NCBI RefSeq assembly: GCF_003112435.1
Contig: NZ_BDOQ01000008.1
Location: forward strand, 43,758 to 107,757
Length of the DNA: 64,000 nucleotides
Direction: 5' to 3'
From: Novimethylophilus kurashikiensis
Lineage (GTDB): Bacteria; Pseudomonadota; Gammaproteobacteria; Burkholderiales; Methylophilaceae
The notes beneath the pieces are model-generated. The model had not been told where the DNA came from, did no database searches, and saw nothing but the letters and a program-made list of their open reading frames with translations. Below, one piece after another: positions 40,765 through 46,890 of this stretch. How positions within the stretch are numbered: position 1 is the first letter of the stretch; every line of letters begins with the position of its first letter. Both the position numbers and the translations under genes were made by a program.

Positions 40765-40835
40765 GCGCGAAGCGTCCGCTATGGCGAACGCCCCCTGAAT
40801 AAAATGGCGCCTCCCGATGCCATCCTCCCACTTCC
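40765..40835 (-). repeat. 70-bp element, copy 7 (reversed)
   Basis: On the minus strand it starts GGAAGTGGGAGGATGG and ends GGACGCTTCGCGC, 71 bp. It is the first copy in reverse orientation. Confidence 0.7.
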
Positions 40836-40884
40836 TTGTGCCTATACGGAGAGTGTTATTCATCATCAACAAGGAGGAAATACA

Positions 40885-41484
40885 ATGGAATTATCTGCTA
40901 CAACGCTGCAGGCACTCAAAAACGACGGCGCCTTTTATACCTGCGTACAGAAACTGCGCATTATGATGGGGCTCGCGTTTGATGAGCGGGAGGGATATCT
41001 GGTCACGCAATCTCAGCAGGTGCTGGAATCCTCGAAAGCGGGATACCAGTTCCAAGTCCTGCATCGGCTGGTGCCCACGGCGGTGTTGTCGATGGAGCTT
41101 GTCGTGAAGCCTACCCTTAACGGTGGGATTCCGGGGTTTCTGCTGGAATTCAATGAGGGCGGGTATGCGTCGCCGATGCGCTGCATCTCAAGCGATTACA
41201 GCATCCAGCTTGATGGTCTGCGGCAGCGACTGATTGCTTTTGACCTGTTCGACGCCGGCATTAAAACGAAACAACTGTTCAGTAGCTACGTGCGGGACGC
41301 ACTGGAGTGTGACGGCTATCGCCCTCACGAGCCAGTCTTCGTCACCGACTTAAGTCTAACTCTCAAGCCCGCTATGGCGGGCTTTTCTATTGCGCGTGGA
41401 CCTTGCTGCGCGAAGCGGCCGCGATGGTGCCCGCCCCGGTATCCATGTCGCCCTCTGGATTCAACTCCCACTTCTGTGCCATGA
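40885..41484 (+). CDS. Hypothetical protein with a C-terminus read from terminator and repeat
   Basis: ATG 40885 has GGAGGAAATACA upstream, and a CCTATAC promoter element lies at 40841. The protein starts MELSATTLQALKNDGAFYTC and is an alpha/beta protein of unknown family for about 160 residues. The frame then reads through a terminator hairpin (41365-41384) and a 70-bp element, adding a Cys/Arg/Pro-rich tail. The original stop was probably lost (a TAA lies one frame off at 41351), so the natural product may be shorter. Confidence 0.6.
   Translation: MELSATTLQALKNDGAFYTCVQKLRIMMGLAFDEREGYLVTQSQQVLESSKAGYQFQVLHRLVPTAVLSMELVVKPTLNGGIPGFLLEFNEGGYASPMRCISSDYSIQLDGLRQRLIAFDLFDAGIKTKQLFSSYVRDALECDGYRPHEPVFVTDLSLTLKPAMAGFSIARGPCCAKRPRWCPPRYPCRPLDSTPTSVP
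41365..41384 (+). terminator. Terminator hairpin inside the reading frame
   Basis: AAGCCCGC-TATG-GCGGGCTT followed by TTCT, a normal terminator shape, but within the open frame of the gene at 40885. Confidence 0.7.
41408..41474 (-). repeat. 70-bp element, copy 8 (reversed)
   Basis: On the minus strand it starts GAAGTGGGAGTTGAATCC and ends GCGGCCGCTTCGCGC, 67 bp. Confidence 0.7.
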
Positions 41485-41538
41485 CTGCTTGCGCCTATAC
41501 GGGGGAGTGGTAGTTCAATCAATGTTTGCGAGGAAATT

Positions 41539-41976
41539 ATGACGACTGCGTACGATGTACCGGGAGTGTTAAAGAAGCATGGGAATCTCAACGCCTATGT
41601 GGTAAGGGATGAAGGTGGGGGATGTACCCTGCTTGAGTGTGTGCAGTGGTATCAGCCTGAGGATTTGGGAGATGGTCTCATGGCCACCCGGCAAGGGCAG
41701 AAGCTTTGGGTCGCCAACTACTTTGTCCGAGCCATGCCTAACGTGGGTGTCCGCTATGTCGTGAAAGACGACCATACGCTAGGCTACCTCTACTACGCTC
41801 AACCCACCTTGATGGGTGTTCTCTTTGGGAGCGCTATCAAGGGAGGTCATGACAGTAAGAATGGGCCAGTCAGCATTCTCCCTGGGCACACAAAGCTACG
41901 GCCGGCGACGGTTGAGGACTTTGCCACCTTCAGGGTACAAGTGCCTCCTGACTTCCCTGTGTCACAGGACCACTGA
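41539..41976 (+). CDS. Hypothetical protein, 145 aa
   Basis: It starts MTTAYDVPGVLKKHGNLNAY after GCGAGGAAATT; CGCCTATAC promoter element at 41488. Strand-rich soluble protein (GVRYVVKDDHTLGYLYYAQ). The family is unknown. Terminator AAGCCC/GGGCTT at 41991-42018. Confidence 0.6.
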   Translation: MTTAYDVPGVLKKHGNLNAYVVRDEGGGCTLLECVQWYQPEDLGDGLMATRQGQKLWVANYFVRAMPNVGVRYVVKDDHTLGYLYYAQPTLMGVLFGSAIKGGHDSKNGPVSILPGHTKLRPATVEDFATFRVQVPPDFPVSQDH

Positions 41977-41990
41977 CCTTTCCTTCTCTG

Positions 41991-42018
41991 AAGCCCTATG
42001 CATTCGTGCGTGGGGCTT
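41991..42018 (+). terminator. Terminator
   Basis: AAGCCC/GGGCTT hairpin with a 16-base loop followed by TTCTTT. Confidence 0.6.
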
Positions 42019-42155
42019 TTCTTTAGGCGAGACCGGTCTGGATATCCTGACGCACTTGAGGATTGGCTCCTCCCTGCTGTACTCCCTAGTGACTATCCGC
42101 ATGCTCCTGAGGAATTCTCCCTGGTAATCGCTCTCCCTACGCTCTAAGCAGGGCT

Positions 42156-42223
42156 GCGCGAAGCGGGGGATGGGCGTTACAGGTGTTCTGGTATGGGAGC
42201 CGCCTATGTCCTACTCACACTCC
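42156..42223 (-). repeat. 70-bp element, copy 9 (reversed)
   Basis: On the minus strand it starts GGAGTGTGAGTAGGACAT and ends CCCCCGCTTCGCGC, 68 bp. Confidence 0.72.
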
Positions 42224-42527
42224 GTGTCTTTTCAAAGCTGGCCTACTTCTGTCCATCCAGGAGGTCGACGGGATTTTGAACATCTCCGATTTGGGAGCAT
42301 TCCCGTCTCCCTGAGCATGCACCTCGGCATATCAACCTGTTCTATTCCGCCGTCCCGGCTTGAGGCCTATTGTCCCGCGTCCTCGCGGGCGGGGACATGA
42401 CTTCTCCGCCGGGCGCGAGCACGGCTGTTCTATTAATGACCGAGGTCTGGGGTGACTCATTTGACTGCCGGGGACATGACTGCCGAGGGTGGATGACTTT
42501 CGCGGGGACTGGCGACGATGTCAGGAG

Positions 42528-42536
42528 GCGCTATAC
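42528..42536 (+). promoter_or_regulatory. GCGCTATAC promoter -10 element, plus strand
   Basis: GCGCTATACGG 106 bases upstream of the gene at 42642, leaving a long leader with a GCC/GGC hairpin. Confidence 0.5.
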
Positions 42537-42641
42537 GGAGGGAAGGCACTATTTTTGAGTCCAGTAACTTCGTTTTTATTAATCACCTGCGCGGGAACGC
42601 CACCCGTCAGGGCGGCTCCGTGCGAAATTTAGGAGAACAGT

Positions 42642-43331
42642 ATGTCTAATCCAAATCTGCATCCACGTACGTCTTTTCCAGTGGACGCGACCCCCGTCGC
42701 TGCATCAAGCTATGTCCTTAAGCGCGACCTGTCGATGGTGTGTGAAGTACAGGGCATATCCAAGGCCATTGGTCTCGCCGAGGAGTACCTGGCGGCCATT
42801 CCGGAAGATGAATTGACGACCTATTCGGTCTTCGATGAAGGCGGCAAGCTCAAGTTTTCCGTGACCAATCGACGTATCGAAGGCACCTTCGTCAAGCAAC
42901 GGTGGGGTGGCCGTAAGGGGGATGACGCAATTCTGGTAGATTATGAGTGGTTCGACGCTACGGATGCCATCTTGATGCTGGACCACGCCACATTGCAGGC
43001 CCTGGATGATTGTGGCGACACCACGGATGAACTGGGGCGAAGCCATGTGGACTGGGATGGCCCGTTCGAAGTCATGGTCGTCGACGCGGTGTGCGAATAC
43101 TTTGGCGTTGAAGAGCTCGAGGACATCACCCTCGAAGCGCTGGCGTATGCCAAGGCGAAAGCTAAACCGCAGCCGCCTGAACTGAAAACCATCACGCTCA
43201 GCATCAAGGTTCAGGTGGAGGTGCGCGCAGGCAATGATTTGACCGGTTTCGTCGAGAATCTCGATTACACCGTCAAATCGACTACGCCTGGTGTTCGAGT
43301 GACCGATACCGAAATTATCGAAGTGGCTTAA
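42642..43331 (+). CDS. Hypothetical protein, 229 aa
   Basis: It starts MSNPNLHPRTSFPVDATPVA after TTTAGGAGAACAGT. An acidic alpha/beta domain (about 60-165) is followed by a C-terminal strand-rich part (TLSIKVQVEVRAGNDLTGFV...DTEIIEV), a sequence style seen at the ends of several phage and plasmid proteins. No function is assigned. Terminator at 43343-43366. Confidence 0.65.
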   Translation: MSNPNLHPRTSFPVDATPVAASSYVLKRDLSMVCEVQGISKAIGLAEEYLAAIPEDELTTYSVFDEGGKLKFSVTNRRIEGTFVKQRWGGRKGDDAILVDYEWFDATDAILMLDHATLQALDDCGDTTDELGRSHVDWDGPFEVMVVDAVCEYFGVEELEDITLEALAYAKAKAKPQPPELKTITLSIKVQVEVRAGNDLTGFVENLDYTVKSTTPGVRVTDTEIIEVA

Positions 43332-43342
43332 CATTCTCTCCC

Positions 43343-43366
43343 ATCCCCGACCTCACCGTCGGGGAT
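43343..43366 (+). terminator. Terminator
   Basis: ATCCCCGAC/GTCGGGGAT hairpin followed by TTTCC. Confidence 0.8.
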
Positions 43367-43380
43367 TTTCCATTTATTGC

Positions 43381-43492
43381 TATACTCCCCCGTGAGAAGC
43401 GCTACGGCGCACTGCCGAGCATGGTACGCGAACACTTCCGCTTAGTAACGTATCATGGTTTCACGGGTCACCCTAGGTGACCCTTCTTTTTG
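43381..43492 (+). ncRNA. Candidate small RNA of about 100 nt
   Basis: TATACT (43381-43386), preceded by TTTATTGC as in the pilin promoter at 61381, is followed about 80 bases later by a strong terminator (GGGTCACC/GGTGACCC at 43465-43483 plus TTCTTTTT). The only frame inside is 19 codons starting at 43421, without a clear ribosome site. It may be an untranslated RNA or a short peptide. Confidence 0.5.
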
Positions 43493-43513
43493 CCTGAAAG
43501 ATTAACAAACAGG

Positions 43514-43550
43514 TTGACAATATAACTAAAAAGTGTATAATTAACACTTT
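43514..43550 (+). promoter_or_regulatory. Consensus promoter with operator over the -10
   Basis: TTGACA (43514-43519), 16 bp, TATAAT (43536-43541). AAAGTGT (43530-43536) and ACACTTT (43544-43550) form a perfect inverted repeat centred on the -10. Confidence 0.8.
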
Positions 43551-43590
43551 CAGAACGAATAATAGTTAACAAGTCTTAGAAAGGACATCC

Positions 43591-44178
43591 ATGGGCACTC
43601 GCCAAGTTTCCAATACGCTTTCCCGCTGGCACAAGGTGGTTGACCGCTTCAAGCAGTCTATTGCGCAGTTGAGCGGTGATATCAAGCGCAGCATCAGCCC
43701 GGTCACCTATAACAACCTCGCCGTCGTGAAGGTCGAGCGTGAGCACTACACCAAGGTGGCGGCTGACGCGGTGGCCAAGGTTGACCTCCTCCTGAAGCTC
43801 AACGCCACCGTGGGGCATATCCGTGAACAGCTGGCGCGCGCCAACGTCGAGAAGGGTGTGTCGGCCTTGCTGGCTGAGCAGGTGAGCAAGCAGGCCGAGA
43901 AGGCGCTGCTGGAAGACCTGGTGAGCAGCACCGAAGGGGTGCGCCTCAACTTCAAGGATGCAGAGGTCGTCATGGCGCGCAATGAAACGGCCAATAGCGC
44001 TTATCGCGAACACTTCACCTTCTCCCGCGTGGATGAATCGGTGGCGGACGCTTGGCGCAGCGAACTCGACGCGCTGAATCGCGCGCTGGTGGCGCTGTCC
44101 GACCGTATTTCCGATGCTAACGCGCAGCGCGTGGCCATCGAGCTGGATGAAGACGTCCTCGCCTACATGGGGATGTAG
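43591..44178 (+). CDS. Coiled-coil hypothetical protein, 195 aa
   Basis: It starts MGTRQVSNTLSRWHKVVDRF after GAAAGGACATCC. Almost entirely helical with long amphipathic heptads (LLLKLNATVGHIREQLARAN). Strong repressible promoter upstream. It resembles phage or plasmid accessory proteins in build; no family is recognised. Confidence 0.65.
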   Translation: MGTRQVSNTLSRWHKVVDRFKQSIAQLSGDIKRSISPVTYNNLAVVKVEREHYTKVAADAVAKVDLLLKLNATVGHIREQLARANVEKGVSALLAEQVSKQAEKALLEDLVSSTEGVRLNFKDAEVVMARNETANSAYREHFTFSRVDESVADAWRSELDALNRALVALSDRISDANAQRVAIELDEDVLAYMGM

Positions 44179-44470
44179 CTGGATTGCGCCGGCCTGGAGC
44201 GCCGCGGTGACGCGAATCCAGGCGCCGGGAGCGGCGGAGCCTCACCCATGATAAACGTCTATCTCGCGCCGCGTTGCGGCCCTCCTGTGCGCAGATTGGG
44301 CTGGAATGTTGGTTATGCCTTGAGCGATAGTGAGATAAGAACGAACTGTTGTCGGTTGTAGGTTGTCCCGTTGCTGGTTGCAACGCTCCGCTTAACCCGG
44401 CGCAAAGGCCTCTGGAGCGATTCAGGGGCCTTTGCATTTCTAACAAGTAGCGCTTTTGAGGGATTGTGTG
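44179..44470. other. Gene-free structured spacer
   Basis: About 290 bp, GC-rich with several inverted words (GGATTCGCG/CGCGAATCC type), ending in a terminator stem GCAAAGGCC/GGCCTTTGC at 44402-44435. No frame is supported. Confidence 0.5.
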
Positions 44471-44941
44471 ATGTTCAATGATGATTTGGGAGTAGTGGCT
44501 CGTATTGGGTTTCCGAATACGGCGGAACGTATCAAGGCTGAACTCGCCAGGCTGACCGCAGAGAACATCGAACTACGCACCAATTTCAAGCAGGCTGAAC
44601 GTGAAATCCAGCGCTTGAGCCAATTGGAGGGGACCGTTAAGAGTGTGTTTTATGCCTATGGGCAAGACTACCCTGGCTTTATTGAGCATTTGGACGCGGA
44701 TGGCGTCACGCTCCGCAAAGATGAGCTATCCCTAGAGGGCGCGCTTTGCCTCATGTTTGATATGATGGCTGCTCGCGATGCTGAATTGAAGGCAGCGAAT
44801 GCGCTGATTGAAGTGATGCAAGGGGCGCTGGAAAAAACAAAGGTAATCACTGAGAGATACCTTGAAGCGCAAGCTTCCGTGATGGAAGACATTCAAGCTG
44901 CTCGGGCGCTCGGTGCTGTAGCAGAAAATGTGAGGGGGTGA
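44471..44941 (+). CDS. Coiled-coil hypothetical protein, 156 aa
   Basis: It starts MFNDDLGVVARIGFPNTAER with GAGGG nine bases before the ATG. Long N-terminal coiled coil (ERIKAELARLTAENIELRTN) and a second helical half. First of a tight four-gene run to 45942. Confidence 0.6.
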   Translation: MFNDDLGVVARIGFPNTAERIKAELARLTAENIELRTNFKQAEREIQRLSQLEGTVKSVFYAYGQDYPGFIEHLDADGVTLRKDELSLEGALCLMFDMMAARDAELKAANALIEVMQGALEKTKVITERYLEAQASVMEDIQAARALGAVAENVRG

Positions 44942-44943
44942 CC

Positions 44944-45294
44944 ATGCTAAAGCTTACGGTAGGCCAAAAACTGTGGTGGGTGCCCCATCAGCTGCGATTC
45001 AACAACCCTCGTGAAGTCACCGTCGAGAAGGTGGGCCGTGTGTGGGCGTACCTCGACAATCATCAGCGCATCGATGTGGAAACACTCAGGGTGGACGCGG
45101 GTGAGGGCGCTCCTCGAGGCAGGGTCTATTTAAGTGAAGCGGAATACCTGCGAGAGACTGAGCTTCGCGACCGCTGGTCCGCACTTAAGCGCGCCCTCAG
45201 CGATATTTACGTCATCCCTGAAGGGGTGACCCCAGAAGATATTGCAGCTGCAACCAAACTGCTACGTTTACCGGAGAACAAAAATGAACACTAA
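44944..45294 (+). CDS. Small beta-barrel-like protein, 116 aa
   Basis: It starts MLKLTVGQKLWWVPHQLRFN, the opening of a small SH3/KOW-like barrel (REVTVEKVGRVWAYLD), followed by VYLSEAEYLRETELRDRWSA helices. The stop of the previous gene is only three bases upstream. Such short barrel-helix proteins occur in phages; function unknown. Compare the gene at 45994. Confidence 0.6.
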   Translation: MLKLTVGQKLWWVPHQLRFNNPREVTVEKVGRVWAYLDNHQRIDVETLRVDAGEGAPRGRVYLSEAEYLRETELRDRWSALKRALSDIYVIPEGVTPEDIAAATKLLRLPENKNEH

Positions 45295-45625
45295 GCCTGC
45301 CGAAGCCCCCAAGGATATGCCGGAAGCATTGGAGCGCATTCGCGCCCTGGAAGCGCAACTCGCGACCGCCCGGGTAGATGCCGTCCGTGAGGTTGTCGGC
45401 CTGATGGCGGTGGAGGGGAGCGCCTTCTACTACAACCAGCCCAACAACTATGGCGTGATTACCGTCGGTTTCATGACCGGCGAGGGTGACCCGTGGCAAA
45501 TCTATCGCGGTCCTGAAATTCAGGCGCAGTACAAGGGTGGGCTGCAAGGCTCCGGCCGCTGGACGCTCAACGAGGCCTTTGTGACGCAGCTGGTGGCGCG
45601 TATGGATAGCGCCAAGGGGTTGTGA
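45284..45625 (+). CDS. Hypothetical protein, 113 aa
   Basis: It starts MNTKPAEAPKDMPEALERIR inside the end of the previous gene. A short helix is followed by a strand-rich domain (NYGVITVGFMTGEGDPWQIY). Unknown family. Confidence 0.55.
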   Translation: MNTKPAEAPKDMPEALERIRALEAQLATARVDAVREVVGLMAVEGSAFYYNQPNNYGVITVGFMTGEGDPWQIYRGPEIQAQYKGGLQGSGRWTLNEAFVTQLVARMDSAKGL

Positions 45626-45942
45626 TGCAGGGCGATTGCGTAATGGCTCAGGACGCGCTGGATGCCCGCATGAAGGCAGCGGGAATGACGCCTTTGAGCG
45701 AGATGCTGAAGCATATTCCCGTTGGCGGATTTCTGGCCAATGCCGGAGTGACCGACCTCGAGAGTTTTGAGGCCTGGCTCAAGATGCGTCGCGAGGAAAT
45801 GCTGCGCATGCAGGCGACGATGGAGTTGGAGTCGAAGCAGGGCGATGAGCTCTATGAATGGGTGCTATCCCATGCGGCGGTCTTCACTGAGGTGTTGTGC
45901 AACTTCCAGAAGGCCATGGGCCGCTCTCCGACTGAGCTTTGA
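45625..45942 (+). CDS. Hypothetical helical protein, 105 aa
   Basis: ATG 45625 overlaps the previous stop (TGATG). Helical, with LESFEAWLKMRREEMLRMQA. Last of the coupled four-gene run. Confidence 0.55.
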   Translation: MQGDCVMAQDALDARMKAAGMTPLSEMLKHIPVGGFLANAGVTDLESFEAWLKMRREEMLRMQATMELESKQGDELYEWVLSHAAVFTEVLCNFQKAMGRSPTEL

Positions 45943-45993
45943 GGGTAAGCCCTATACCGTGAGTAGGTTACTTAACTCACGGAGGAAATAATT

Positions 45994-46467
45994 ATGGCAA
46001 CAGCAAAAGAGAAGGTCGTGCCGAAAGTCGGAGACATTTGGCATCGTGTAGAAAATACGAGCTACGGCAGTATTGATGAATGGGGAACCGTGACCTCGGT
46101 CACGACAAAGCTCTCCAAGTACAAGCTTGTCGTGGTGAAGGTCACCCCTAAGGGTGTGTGGCTGGTGTACTACTGGGCAGGGGAATCGCTAGAAAGCGTT
46201 CTGAATGAGACCGCTAAGGGGTCTGTCGTCATGCTGCGAGAGCGCCGGTTTGTTCGCTTGGACGCTGTTCGCCGCTATGCCTATCCCACCGAGAAGGAAG
46301 CGATGGAGGGATTTGTTGCCCGTAAGCGTCGCCAGGTGAAGATTCTTCAGTCTCAGCTAAGGACCGCGAGTGAAGCGCTGGCGGCCGGTGAGTTCGAACT
46401 CAAGACACGATTCGCCCCGGAGGTGCCTGAGCCGGCACCAAAAGAAGTCGCTGAATTAGCCCTGTAA
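45994..46467 (+). CDS. Barrel-helix hypothetical protein, 157 aa
   Basis: It starts MATAKEKVVPKVGDIWHRVE after GGAGGAAATAATT. A strand-rich first half (VTTKLSKYKLVVVKVTPKGV, REVRFVRLD-type) is followed by a helical second half (EAMEGFVARKRRQVKILQSQ). Same overall build as the gene at 44944. Probably driven from CCTATACC at 45951. Confidence 0.6.
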   Translation: MATAKEKVVPKVGDIWHRVENTSYGSIDEWGTVTSVTTKLSKYKLVVVKVTPKGVWLVYYWAGESLESVLNETAKGSVVMLRERRFVRLDAVRRYAYPTEKEAMEGFVARKRRQVKILQSQLRTASEALAAGEFELKTRFAPEVPEPAPKEVAELAL

Positions 46468-46524
46468 CTCGATGTCCACTTCGGTGGGCATTTTCTTTTG
46501 GACTCCCCCTTTTTTACGCAATAT

Positions 46525-46553
46525 TGCCATTTGACGATATACATAAACATATC
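46525..46553 (+). promoter_or_regulatory. Possible ArsR operator/promoter region
   Basis: GATAT (46536-46540) and ATATC (46549-46553) form an inverted repeat of the AT-rich type bound by ArsR proteins, just upstream of the regulator. TTGCCA (46524-46529) and ACATAT (46547-46552) fit a 17-bp-spaced promoter. Confidence 0.45.
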
Positions 46554-46558
46554 AACAT

Positions 46559-46879
46559 GTGAAGTATGCGTCAGTGAACACCCTGTACATCCAGCATCTC
46601 CCTGAAGACTGGCAATCCATTTCTGCCATTTTCGTCGCGATGGGCGACCCGCAACGTCAGCGCCTCCTGTTGGCTTTCGAGCCTGGTGAGCGCCTGACCG
46701 CCGGCCAGCTCTGCGACGCCTCCCCGCTTAACCGCACAACGGTCTCGCATCACCTCAAGGTTTTACGCCAGGCAGGTGTGCTGAATTCGGAAAAAGTTGG
46801 TAAGGAGGTGTTCTATTGGGTCAACCGCGAAGCCGTTGCGGCAGCCCTCGATAATGTTCTCGCCTACGTCAAGGCATAA
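46559..46879 (+). CDS. ArsR-family transcriptional regulator
   Basis: It encodes about 106 residues from GTG 46559; GTG 46574 is an alternative. Winged-helix pattern FVAMGDPQRQRLLLAFEPGE, TAGQLCDASPLNRTTVSHHL (recognition helix) and VLNSEKVGKEVFYWVN wing. No metal-site cysteine pair, so it is probably not a classical metal sensor. It heads the aas-lplT operon, 11 bases before aas, and likely represses it. Confidence 0.85.
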   Translation: MKYASVNTLYIQHLPEDWQSISAIFVAMGDPQRQRLLLAFEPGERLTAGQLCDASPLNRTTVSHHLKVLRQAGVLNSEKVGKEVFYWVNREAVAAALDNVLAYVKA

Positions 46880-46890
46880 GGAGTTTCTCG

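Larger units (their letters stand above)
42019..42641. other. Gene-free stretch with a reversed 70-bp element and TGAC words
   Basis: About 620 bp. It contains copy 9 of the element, the hairpin CCCGCG/CGCGGG near 42374, GGGGACATGAC twice (about 42393 and 42470) and the GCGCTATAC promoter at 42528. Confidence 0.55.

Noticed and set aside
33231..42223. Integron attC sites or REP elements as the explanation for the 70-bp elements
   Set aside because: No core RYYYAAC/GTTRRRY sites, no integrase, and ends differ from known REP palindromes.
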